From the NCBI GenBank assembly GCA_910578175.1, contig CAJTPF010000024.1:28611-41434 (forward strand): a stretch of 12,824 bases of DNA. Reading direction: 5' to 3'. The notes under the pieces are model-generated. The model was not told the DNA's origin. It did not search any database and was given only the letters and a program-made list of their open reading frames with translations. Source of the stretch: an uncultured Lachnospiraceae bacterium (GTDB lineage: Bacteria; Bacillota; Clostridia; Lachnospirales; Lachnospiraceae). Positions 1 through 6,792 of this stretch are shown here, piece after piece; position 1 is the stretch's first letter, and each line of letters starts with the position of its first letter. The position numbers were made by a program, and so were the translations under genes.

Positions 1-987
1 ATCTCTAACCACAAGGGTGTCAATATCCCGGGTGTGGATTTATCCATGCCTTATTTAAGCGATGTGGATAAAGCAGATATCCTGTTTGGTATTGAACAGG
101 GATTTGATTTTATTGCGGCTTCTTTTGTACGGAGCGCCAGTGATATCTTACAGATCAAACGTTTTCTGGAGGAAAACGGCTGTTATTCCATTAACATAAT
201 CGCAAAAATAGAAAATATGCAGGGTGTGGAACACATTGACGAAATCATTCAGGTCTCCGACGGGATCATGGTGGCCAGAGGCGATATGGGAGTGGAAATT
301 CCCAACGAAGACGTTCCGGTCATGCAGAAAATGATCATTAAAAAAGTATATAACGCAGGAAAGCAGGTTATCACGGCAACACAGATGCTTGACTCCATGG
401 TTAAGAATCCGCGGCCGACCAGAGCTGAAACCGCCGATGTGGCCAATGCCATCTATGACGGAACCAGCGCCATTATGTTATCCGGCGAAACCGCAGCGGG
501 ACTTTATCCGGTAGAATCTTTACAGACCATGGTCCGCATTGCCGTTCGTACCGAAGCGGATATAGATTATAAAAAGAGATTTTTCAGCCTTTCCAGAAAG
601 GCAAATCCGGACATTACCGATGCTATTTCCCATGCAACCTGTACGACCGCCCACGATTTAAACGCCAGAGCTATCATTACGGTATCCAAATCCGGCCGTA
701 CCGCAAGAATGGTATCCAAATACCGTCCGGCCTGTGATATTTTCGGATGTACCACCCAGGAAAATATCCGCCGGCAGTTAAACCTTTCCTGGGGGATCAC
801 TCCGATTCTGATTCAGGAAGAACAGGATACCTTTGATCTCTTTGATAATGCCATTCAGGTAATTCAGGATATCGGCTTATTAAAACAGGATGATCTGACT
901 GTCATTACCGCAGGCGTTCCTTTGGGAATATCCGGCACTACCAATATGATCAAAGTTCATACCGTAGGCCGCAGCAGAAATAAATAA
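1..987 (+). CDS. pyk: Pyruvate kinase, C-terminal 328 residues (5' end outside window)
   Basis: This enzyme transfers phosphate from phosphoenolpyruvate to ADP, giving ATP and pyruvate, in the cytoplasm as the last step of glycolysis. The frame is open from base 1, so the start lies upstream. The visible part begins in the barrel with SNHKGVNIPG and DLSMPYLS. It carries the active-site signature AKIENMQGV, with the catalytic Lys and metal-binding Glu, then VARGDMGVEIP with the second metal ligand, and ATQMLDSM plus NPRPTRAETADVANA, all highly conserved in the family. The C-terminal allosteric domain follows (NARAIITVSKSGRTARMVSKYRP) and ends normally at HTVGRSRNK. There is no extra PEP-utiliser-like domain such as the Bacillus enzyme has. 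A strong terminator follows 23 nt after the stop, so this is the end of its transcript. The identification is certain from the motifs. Confidence 0.97.
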   Translation: MSNHKGVNIPGVDLSMPYLSDVDKADILFGIEQGFDFIAASFVRSASDILQIKRFLEENGCYSINIIAKIENMQGVEHIDEIIQVSDGIMVARGDMGVEIPNEDVPVMQKMIIKKVYNAGKQVITATQMLDSMVKNPRPTRAETADVANAIYDGTSAIMLSGETAAGLYPVESLQTMVRIAVRTEADIDYKKRFFSLSRKANPDITDAISHATCTTAHDLNARAIITVSKSGRTARMVSKYRPACDIFGCTTQENIRRQLNLSWGITPILIQEEQDTFDLFDNAIQVIQDIGLLKQDDLTVITAGVPLGISGTTNMIKVHTVGRSRNK

Positions 988-1009
988 TATTTTAATATAC
1001 TTCATCAGG

Positions 1010-1059
1010 ACTGTTGCAAAACCGTATGTTTTCATGTGTTTTGCAACAGCCTTTTTTTT
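1010..1059 (+). terminator. Intrinsic terminator after pyruvate kinase
   Basis: A perfect 12-bp stem (CTGTTGCAAAAC at 1011-1022 pairs with 1038-1049) with a 15-nt loop is followed by eight T residues at 1052-1059. The core ACTGTTGCA is also used in the terminator at 4539-4576. Confidence 0.93.
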
Positions 1060-1120
1060 GCTTAAATAAATTATACTCCGGAAAAAAGAAGCCGACTGGA
1101 AAGGCACAAATTTTTTTAAT

Positions 1121-2062
1121 ATGATATTTTCGACTGACTTGAATGACTACATTAACCACTGCAAACAATATTATGAGAATTTACGCCGGGAAGCGGAGGG
1201 ACAAACAGAAAATTTAACACGTATAGTCGTAAGATCTCTGGCGTACGGACTGATAAAACCGGAATACGGTAAATGGCTGAACCTGTGTCTGGCAGTACAG
1301 AACTGGCAGGAACTGAACAACCTGATTTTTCAGACCACCCGCCATTCATTTATTCCCGGCTGCCCGGCGGAATGCGACCACAGTTTTTATCTTGGCGGCT
1401 GCCTGAACGCACTGGCCTGCGGTGACTACAGCTCCATAGAACGGGCGCTGCCCTATGAACTGGATTTATCCCAGAACGGATCTCTCTTTGATATGATCGG
1501 CGTAAATATGTTAATGACTTTATGGTATAAAGATGAAACCTTTTCCGACCAGACGCTGCCCACGGCCCAAAAATTTATTCTATCAAAAAAAAACCATTGG
1601 GAACGGGCAGTCATATCCTATATGGTTTCTTTATATTATGGAGAATGTTTTTCTGCCGGAACCGCATTGCAACAAGTCTGTGAATTATATAAACTTCAGA
1701 ATAAAGATAAGTACAGAAAACAGCTTTGTATAGAGGCCCATGGTCTGTACTGCCTGGCCCGGTATCTTCTGACTCCCCGACAGTTTCAGCAGATTCCCCT
1801 TCCGGTCTGCAAGAATTTTTCCCCAGACTATGCATTGTGGAGACTCCGGCACTTTCAGCCGGAACTGAACCTATATTTTGAATATCCTTCCCCAATGGAA
1901 CTTATCAATAAAATCTATTTGACTCCTATTGCAAAAAGCATTAATTCTCAATTCTATCCGAACCAACGTTACCCTTATTTTTCGACTTATGAAAAGCTGG
2001 AATGGATACTGGATCATGACTGCATGATGGAAGATTTTCTGAAGATCATCAATAAATCCTGA
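1121..2062 (+). CDS. Uncharacterised 313-aa helical protein, possibly Imm49-like
   Basis: I do not recognise this protein with certainty. It is soluble-looking, with no signal peptide or membrane segment, and rich in helices, aromatic residues and cysteine. The middle has a repeat-like helical architecture: residues around 90-135 (GGCLNALACGDYSSIERALP, then a Met/Leu-rich helix), then KKNHWERAVISYMVSLYYGECFSA and a segment ending EAHGLYCLARYLL near residue 215. That pattern, an 'ai..y..aL..gd' helix followed by 'aHGLY.LA', recalls the Imm49 immunity family, but this is from memory and only moderate. The start is the first ATG; its only Shine-Dalgarno-like sequence, GGAAAGG at 1098-1104, is 16 nt away, so initiation looks weak or leaderless. 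No toxin gene lies next to it. The gene stands alone between the pyk terminator and the convergent gntR gene, whose stop is 9 nt away. Confidence 0.8.
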   Translation: MIFSTDLNDYINHCKQYYENLRREAEGQTENLTRIVVRSLAYGLIKPEYGKWLNLCLAVQNWQELNNLIFQTTRHSFIPGCPAECDHSFYLGGCLNALACGDYSSIERALPYELDLSQNGSLFDMIGVNMLMTLWYKDETFSDQTLPTAQKFILSKKNHWERAVISYMVSLYYGECFSAGTALQQVCELYKLQNKDKYRKQLCIEAHGLYCLARYLLTPRQFQQIPLPVCKNFSPDYALWRLRHFQPELNLYFEYPSPMELINKIYLTPIAKSINSQFYPNQRYPYFSTYEKLEWILDHDCMMEDFLKIINKS

Positions 2063-2071
2063 CGGAAAATT

Positions 2072-2752
2072 TTATCTGTCGTTTTGTTTTGCCGCAAGAT
2101 TTTCTATAATGGTCCTTTCCTGATTGCTGATATGCTGCCGGATAGCCTCTTTGGCAGCTTCCACATTTCTGGCGGAAATGGCTTCGATCAATGCCTGATG
2201 TTCGTCCACCAGCATTTTTCTCTTATGCTCATCTTTAATGTATTCCAAACGATAACGGTACATCTGCTCCCTGAGGTTATTGAGGATCTGTATCAGCCGG
2301 TTATTTCCGGTAGTTTTATATATTACATCATGCAACGCTACGTCAGCAACTGCCATTTCCGTTAAATCATCGGATTCTATTTTCTGTTTAAATTCTATCT
2401 GGCAGCGTTTCAGCTCCTCCAGTTCCATATCCGTAGCCTTTTTACAGGATAATTCCACCGCCAGTTCTTCCAGGTGTCTCCGTACTTCCAGCACATCGGA
2501 CAGGTCTTTTCTGGTGATCTGCGCCACCTCAGCCCCTTTTCTCGGAGTCATCTTCACCAGACCTTCCAGTTCCAGTTTCCGGATCGCCTCACGGATCGGC
2601 GTCCTGCTGACTCCCAGTTTTTGCGCCAGGGCTACTTCCATCAGACGTTCTCCCGGCTCCAGTTCACCTTTTAATATTGCATCCCGCAAGGTATTGAACA
2701 CCACATCCCTGAGAGGTAAATATTCATCCAATGCCATACTTAATTCCACCAT
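2072..2752 (-). CDS. GntR-family transcriptional regulator with FCD ligand domain
   Basis: A 226-residue DNA-binding regulator of the FadR/FCD subfamily. Residues about 10-75 form the winged helix-turn-helix, with the signature GVSRTPIREAIRKLELEGLV (residues 47-66) and the wing TPRKGAEV. The C-terminal FCD domain keeps the usual metal-binding set: Asp137, His141, His185 and His207. Such domains bind small carboxylic acids or similar ligands; the ligand here cannot be told. The ATG at 2752 was chosen over one 54 nt upstream because it has AAAGGA at a 9-nt spacing, whereas the upstream ATG has none. It lies 56 nt downstream of ispE with no terminator between, so the two form one operon. A TGTATACA palindrome at the operon promoter resembles known GntR-type operators and suggests autoregulation. 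Confidence 0.93.
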   Translation of the reverse strand: MVELSMALDEYLPLRDVVFNTLRDAILKGELEPGERLMEVALAQKLGVSRTPIREAIRKLELEGLVKMTPRKGAEVAQITRKDLSDVLEVRRHLEELAVELSCKKATDMELEELKRCQIEFKQKIESDDLTEMAVADVALHDVIYKTTGNNRLIQILNNLREQMYRYRLEYIKDEHKRKMLVDEHQALIEAISARNVEAAKEAIRQHISNQERTIIENLAAKQNDR

Positions 2753-2808
2753 ATTCTGCCATCCTTTCTCTCCGTTCCCTGCCCCACATTTATAACTCCG
2801 AAGCATGG

Positions 2809-3711
2809 TTATTGTTTCGGGTGCCTGTGATTTTTTGCTGCCGGACTGTAGAATTCCGTAACATATGCCTGCTTTGTTATACCGGATTCTTTGATACGCT
2901 CTTTCGCCCTGTATGCGTCATCCGTATTCTCAAATAATCCGAATACGGTAGGTCCGCTGCCGCTCATAAGTGCATTCATCGCATTATCTTCCAGCATCAT
3001 TTCCTTTAACAGCTGTATGGACGGATATTCCCCTGCGGTAACGCTTTCCAGTACATTTTCCATCCGTCCGGCAACCCCGCGGATATCAGCGGCTCTGATC
3101 GCCTGAATCATTCCGTCAATATCCGGATGGGTTTTTATCCTGTCTAATCTTAAATTCTCATATACATATTTCGTAGATACGCTGACCGGAGGTTTGGCTA
3201 TCAGAACCGGACATTTTGCCACATCCGGCAAAGCTGTCAGCCGTTCCCCGATTCCTTCGGATAATGCGGTTCCCCGCATCATACAGTAGGGCACGTCCGC
3301 CCCTATGCGGACTCCCCGCTCCATCAGCTGGCTTTTCGATAATTGTAAATTGAACATTTTATTAATTCCAAACATAACGCTGGCGGCATCCGCGCTCCCG
3401 CCTGCCATACCCGCTGATACCGGAATGAATTTTTTCAATTTAATTTTCAGACCAGAGCGAATACCAAATTCATCAAATAAAAGTTTTGCCGCCTTATATA
3501 CTATATTATTTTCATTCACGGGAAGATAAAACAGATTAGTCTCAATTTCAATCTCTCCCGAATCCGTCTTCATAATATTAATACTGTCAAATATATCAAC
3601 GGTCTGCATGATCATCCGTACCTCATGATACCCGTCTTCCCGTCTGCGCAGAACATCCAGCGCAAGATTGATCTTTCCGTATGCCTTCAGATAAATTTCA
3701 TTCATTTCCAT
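2809..3711 (-). CDS. ispE: 4-diphosphocytidyl-2-C-methyl-D-erythritol kinase
   Basis: A cytoplasmic GHMP-family kinase that phosphorylates the 2-hydroxyl of CDP-methylerythritol in the non-mevalonate (MEP) route to isoprenoid precursors. Numbering from the chosen start, it shows the N-terminal substrate motif KINLALDVLRRREDGYH (13-29), the ATP-binding glycine loop with catalytic Asp, IPVSAGMAGGSADAA (96-110), and the C-terminal GHMP motif MSGSGPTVFGLF (249-260). The 300-aa length is typical. An in-frame TTG exists at 3729, but the ATG at 3711 is better placed: AAAAGG sits 8 nt upstream of it. The gene is first in an operon with the GntR regulator. Its promoter has near-consensus -35 and -10 boxes at 3761-3789. 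Confidence 0.97.
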   Translation of the reverse strand: MEMNEIYLKAYGKINLALDVLRRREDGYHEVRMIMQTVDIFDSINIMKTDSGEIEIETNLFYLPVNENNIVYKAAKLLFDEFGIRSGLKIKLKKFIPVSAGMAGGSADAASVMFGINKMFNLQLSKSQLMERGVRIGADVPYCMMRGTALSEGIGERLTALPDVAKCPVLIAKPPVSVSTKYVYENLRLDRIKTHPDIDGMIQAIRAADIRGVAGRMENVLESVTAGEYPSIQLLKEMMLEDNAMNALMSGSGPTVFGLFENTDDAYRAKERIKESGITKQAYVTEFYSPAAKNHRHPKQ

Positions 3712-3752
3712 ATTTGTAACCTTTTCCAATTCTGTTAATTTTTTAACATTTC

Positions 3753-3762
3753 ATGTATACAT
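3753..3762. promoter_or_regulatory. Palindromic candidate GntR operator
   Basis: ATGTATACAT is a perfect 10-bp palindrome that overlaps the -10 box and predicted start point of the ispE-gntR promoter. The TGTATACA core is like that of known GntR-family operators such as the B. subtilis gluconate operator. The regulator made from this operon is the obvious candidate to bind it; this is inference. Confidence 0.5.
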
Positions 3763-3789
3763 TATACGAAGTAAAAGAAAAATGTGCAA
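3761..3789 (-). promoter_or_regulatory. Sigma-A promoter of the ispE-gntR operon
   Basis: On the minus strand TTGCAC (3789-3784) is separated by exactly 17 nt from a perfect TATAAT (3766-3761). The expected start point is near 3754, giving a leader of about 43 nt before the ispE ATG. Confidence 0.8.
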
Positions 3790-3815
3790 GTTAAATGTTT
3801 TTATTTATAATATGT

Positions 3816-3842
3816 TAATATTTTCAGGATTTTATCCGATAT
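3816..3842 (+). promoter_or_regulatory. Candidate flagellar sigma-28 (sigma-D) promoter
   Basis: TAAT (3816-3819), a 15-nt spacer, then TCCGATAT (3835-3842). The Gram-positive sigma-D consensus is TAAA-N15-GCCGATAT, so this matches 10 of 12 defined positions with the exact spacing. It points toward the 196-aa gene and would give a leader of about 80 nt. Confidence 0.55.
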
Positions 3843-3929
3843 ATCTATAAAGATGCTTAGGACACTCATAGTTCAGACATTACAATAAAAGCATAGTAAA
3901 ATTATTAAATTAACCAAGGAGGGTTTATT

Positions 3930-4520
3930 ATGAGTTTAAACGGAGTATCAGGTGTTTCAAACACCAGCACAACAACCAAATACGCAGATACCGCTGCTGC
4001 TGCCGAAAAGAAAAGCACGGAAAACAAGGATTACGGTAAAGATGCTGCCGCAGTTTATAAACCATCTGCCGAATCCAAAACAGCTAAGAGCAATTCCGCT
4101 TTAGTTGCAAAATTAAAAGCAGACCAGCAGAATCGTCTGACCCAGATGCAGAATCTTGTCAAAGATATGTTCCAGAAACAGGGTAAGGCATTCTCTACTT
4201 CCGATCAGATGTGGAAAATGCTTGCCAACGGTGACTTTACCGTAGACCCTGAAACCGCAAAAGCCGCAAAGGACGCTATTTCCGACGATGGCTACTGGGG
4301 CGTGAATCAGACTTCCCAGAGAATCTTTGATTTTGCCCAGGCACTTTCCGGCGGAGATGAAAAGAAAATGGATGAAATGCTGGAAGCCTTTAAAAAAGGA
4401 TTTGGCCAGGCTACGGAAGCATGGGGTAAGAGTTTACCTGATATTTCACAGCGTACCTATGATTCAGTTCTGGAGAAATTCGAGGATTACAAAAAATCTC
4501 TGACATCGGAAACCGAATAA
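3930..4520 (+). CDS. Uncharacterised 196-aa cysteine-free protein, possibly in the motility regulon
   Basis: The product has no classical signal peptide and no cysteine. Residues 1-60 are low-complexity and rich in Ser, Thr, Asn, Ala and Lys, probably disordered. Residues 60-195 look helical, with the segments QMWKMLANGDFTVDPETAKAAKD, DDGYWGVNQTSQRIFDFAQAL and an end rich in charged helices (LPDISQRTYDSVLEKFEDY). I recall similar hypothetical proteins in Lachnospiraceae, and a vague likeness to DUF5610, but no function is known to me. A disordered, cysteine-free N-terminus is also common among substrates of the flagellar export apparatus; together with the sigma-28-like promoter this suggests a motility link. 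A perfect ribosome binding site, AAGGAGGG at 3916-3923, sits 6 nt before the ATG, so expression may be high. A terminator follows directly. Confidence 0.88.
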   Translation: MSLNGVSGVSNTSTTTKYADTAAAAEKKSTENKDYGKDAAAVYKPSAESKTAKSNSALVAKLKADQQNRLTQMQNLVKDMFQKQGKAFSTSDQMWKMLANGDFTVDPETAKAAKDAISDDGYWGVNQTSQRIFDFAQALSGGDEKKMDEMLEAFKKGFGQATEAWGKSLPDISQRTYDSVLEKFEDYKKSLTSETE

Positions 4521-4538
4521 AATATCCCAGATGAAAAT

Positions 4539-4576
4539 AAAAAAGACTGTTGCAGGATTCTGCAACAGTCTTTTTT
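4539..4576. terminator. Bidirectional terminator between the 196-aa gene and sipL
   Basis: A perfect 16-bp stem, with AGACTGTTGCA in the left arm and TGCAACAGTCT in the right and a tiny loop (4555-4560), flanked by A6 on the left and T6 on the right. It can stop transcription from both convergent genes. It ends 1 nt before the sipL stop codon. Confidence 0.93.
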
Positions 4577-4577
4577 A

Positions 4578-6128
4578 TTATGCCATTTTCTTTACTGCCA
4601 ATATCATTTCTCCCGGAACAGGTTCTCCGTTTTTTAATTCATTGATTTCTTTTAAGCTGTCCACCGTGGTATAGAATCTTTTTGCAATATTCCACAAAGT
4701 ATCGCCTCTCTGCACCACATATCCCACAACAGCAGGCATTTGACTGATCCTTTCCATGTCATAATCATGTTCTTCCACATCCACGATGATCTCTCTGGAT
4801 ATCTTGTCGAACACAATACAGTCCAGGATCAGTACCGCCTTTACCTCCATCTCATCGCTTCCGGTCATGATGCAGTTTAACTGTTCAATCATGCTCCGTA
4901 TTTTAAACACACAGTTTTCATTTATATTGCTGACTTCAATCTTATGGCTGAAAGGTATGCTTTCTCTCACACAGCACAAAGGATTGCTGTCATCCGAACA
5001 GATATATAATACCGATACGTCAATGACGCCTTCCGCCATTAAACCGTCTTCTTCCACAGATATGTCATCCAGCCGGATATCCCCGTGACAGCTACAGATC
5101 TGCATAATATGTGAATTATCCAGATTTACTTTTATTTTGTCACCTGCCCTGCACTTTGAAACGTTTTTCATCAGCAGATTTTCATATTCCGCAATACCGG
5201 TGACAGGAAGCAGTTCTTTTTCTCTGGAATATACGTCTTTCATAACGTTGAGATGCTGCTCTTCATAAAGTTTGATATCCACATTAATGATTCCGTCTAA
5301 CTGCAGAAGACGCTGCTCTCCGTCATAATCCGGTTTTGCTTCTATATCGGCTGCCGATAATTTTAATTCGATACTCGGAATCATATCTTCATAGCATCCG
5401 GGAACATCGATCATTCCGTTAAACGGAACATTGGCATCTACCCACTGCAGCGGTCCCTCTTCCGCAGTATACAATACAAAAATAATGATTTCACCGCTAA
5501 TGTTGATCTTACCTTCCATTACCTTGATCTGTGTGCCCACCAGACTGGCCGTATTCCATATCACCTCATTTATGTTCATCCGTCCGGCGCCTAAATCTAT
5601 TTCTTCCCGGATTCTCAACAGGTCTTTTTTTCGAATGGCGATCTGTGTAATATCTAAATTGTCTTTAATACATTCTGCATTGTCCGACTCCATATCTACC
5701 GCTATTTCTTCATCCCGGAGCGTCTCTGCCATTACCGTCACCGTAATGATGGCCTTTATGCTTATCTTTCTGGAATTGATCACACTGATGGTTAAATCAT
5801 CTACGTCAAAATCTACATTGATCGTATCTCCTTCCTCAATTCCGTCCATATTGATATTTTCGTCAAAAGGAATACTTCCGTCCAGTCTATGTATTCCGTC
5901 TTCCGATGATACCGCCTTATACATCATTTTGAAATTCAGTTTCCCGATCACATTGACTTTGTTCGGGGATACTTTAACGGATTCCATCATGATACCGCCG
6001 TCTTCGGTAATCTTATTGCTTACATCCGGAAATTTATCCGGTACCACCATATCATCATCCAATGTAATCTGATTTACCATCTTTCCCTTTAATTTGTTCA
6101 TATGAATATTTTTCTTTATCAGTTCCAC
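4578..6128 (-). CDS. sipL: SipL-type spore coat morphogenesis protein (DUF3794 repeats + LysM)
   Basis: A 516-residue protein of the SipL family. In Clostridioides difficile SipL binds the ATPase SpoIVA through its LysM domain and is needed to place the coat around the forespore; it stands in for SpoVID of Bacillus. Here most of the protein consists of repeated beta-rich DUF3794 segments, for example MVVPDKFPDVSNKI near the N-terminus and INISGEIIIFVLYTAEE in the middle. The C-terminus (about 470-513) is a single LysM domain: YVVQRGDTLWNIAKRFYTT, with the family's GDTLW core. Length and order equal the C. difficile protein. The start is GTG at 6128, supported by GGAGG (6140-6136) at 7 nt. It lies 50 nt downstream of a PrcB-like lipoprotein gene and likely shares its transcript. 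Its presence predicts a spore former. Confidence 0.92.
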   Translation of the reverse strand: MELIKKNIHMNKLKGKMVNQITLDDDMVVPDKFPDVSNKITEDGGIMMESVKVSPNKVNVIGKLNFKMMYKAVSSEDGIHRLDGSIPFDENINMDGIEEGDTINVDFDVDDLTISVINSRKISIKAIITVTVMAETLRDEEIAVDMESDNAECIKDNLDITQIAIRKKDLLRIREEIDLGAGRMNINEVIWNTASLVGTQIKVMEGKINISGEIIIFVLYTAEEGPLQWVDANVPFNGMIDVPGCYEDMIPSIELKLSAADIEAKPDYDGEQRLLQLDGIINVDIKLYEEQHLNVMKDVYSREKELLPVTGIAEYENLLMKNVSKCRAGDKIKVNLDNSHIMQICSCHGDIRLDDISVEEDGLMAEGVIDVSVLYICSDDSNPLCCVRESIPFSHKIEVSNINENCVFKIRSMIEQLNCIMTGSDEMEVKAVLILDCIVFDKISREIIVDVEEHDYDMERISQMPAVVGYVVQRGDTLWNIAKRFYTTVDSLKEINELKNGEPVPGEMILAVKKMA

Positions 6129-6178
6129 CTGTTTACCTCCAGACTTTTGCTTGATTTTTATTAAATTTCTTTTTTGAT

Positions 6179-6610
6179 TTATCTGTCGCTCCTCACCTGT
6201 TTATCTATGTATTCCATCTGAACCACTATATAAGGATAAGAAATCGTCTGTGATACATCTTCCGACTTGGAAGGGCCGATGAATTCCGTATCAATAAATA
6301 TATTATTCTTCGTCTCATACAATTCCTTCACCTGTATGCTGTAACCGCCGATGGGCTGTTCGCCGTATCCGACTGCTATAAATAAGTTTTCCTTATCGCC
6401 ATAACTTACAATGAATTCTCCCTTTTTCTTATTATCGATCAATGTTTTCAGTTCTTTCGGTATATTTTCTTCCGGTACCACCGTGAATTCTATATCATTT
6501 ATTTTTTCTTTTTCGTCCTCTTCCATTCCGCATCCCGTCATCAGTACTAAATTTAAAATAAGTATGAGCATTATTGTTAGTAATCCGGCTGTTCTTCCAT
6601 ATTTCTTAAT
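6179..6610 (-). CDS. PrcB-like lipoprotein, probably starting at an ATT codon
   Basis: A small lipoprotein whose mature part matches the PrcB C-terminal domain (named after the Treponema protease complex subunit): FIVSYGDKENLFIAVGYGE, QPIGGYSIQV, then a Pro-containing SYPYIVVQM strand. The lipobox is LMTG-C. The first ATG (6571) would give a signal peptide without positive charges and has no ribosome binding site. The frame stays open upstream to 6628 and encodes KKYGRTAGLLTI immediately before that Met, a classic n-region. An ATT codon at 6610 sits directly before AAG-AAA and 7 nt after GGGGCGG (6624-6618), so I take ATT as the likely start (143 aa). If ATG is used the protein is 130 aa, 6179-6571. 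The gene precedes sipL, suggesting a role in the sporulating cell envelope; this is inference. Confidence 0.8.
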   Translation of the reverse strand: MKKYGRTAGLLTIMLILILNLVLMTGCGMEEDEKEKINDIEFTVVPEENIPKELKTLIDNKKKGEFIVSYGDKENLFIAVGYGEQPIGGYSIQVKELYETKNNIFIDTEFIGPSKSEDVSQTISYPYIVVQMEYIDKQVRSDR

Positions 6611-6729
6611 AATAATACCGCCCCACTATCAATGCTTATATGATTACTACTAATTTATGAGAACAAATGGAAGATTATGCTAAAAGTATTTTGAAATTAT
6701 TAATTTATAAACGATTTGAAGAAATGCAA

Positions 6730-6758
6730 TTGAAAATTAATTCACAATGTGATAGGAT
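6730..6758 (+). promoter_or_regulatory. Sigma-A promoter of the repeat-containing lipoprotein gene
   Basis: TTGAAA (6730-6735), a 17-nt spacer, and TAGGAT (6753-6758). The predicted start near 6765 leaves a 28-nt leader holding AAAGGA (6779-6784) 8 nt before the ATG. Confidence 0.6.
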
Positions 6759-6792
6759 TACTCTATTGATCAAAAATAGAAAGGATTTTTTT

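Noticed and set aside
1049..1077. A sigma-A promoter for the 313-aa gene
   Set aside because: TATACT is present at 1072-1077, but no acceptable -35 box lies at the right distance and the area overlaps the pyk terminator.
2280..2795. A 171-codon plus-strand open frame opposite gntR
   Set aside because: It is Ser/Arg/Phe-rich, antisense to a gene with clear family motifs, and has no ribosome binding site.
5431..6072. A 213-codon plus-strand open frame opposite sipL
   Set aside because: Its Ser/Ile/Leu-rich composition is what the reverse of an Asp/Glu/Ile-rich gene gives; sipL is certain from its LysM and repeats.
6611..6700. A sporulation sigma-E promoter for the PrcB-like/sipL operon
   Set aside because: A CATATAAG and a TCATAAA are present upstream but only 11 nt apart, too close for a sigma-E promoter; no convincing match was found.
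6667..6792. Longer start for the repeat lipoprotein
   Set aside because: The upstream extension would bury the lipoprotein signal 42 residues inside the protein; the promoter and ribosome binding site support 6793.
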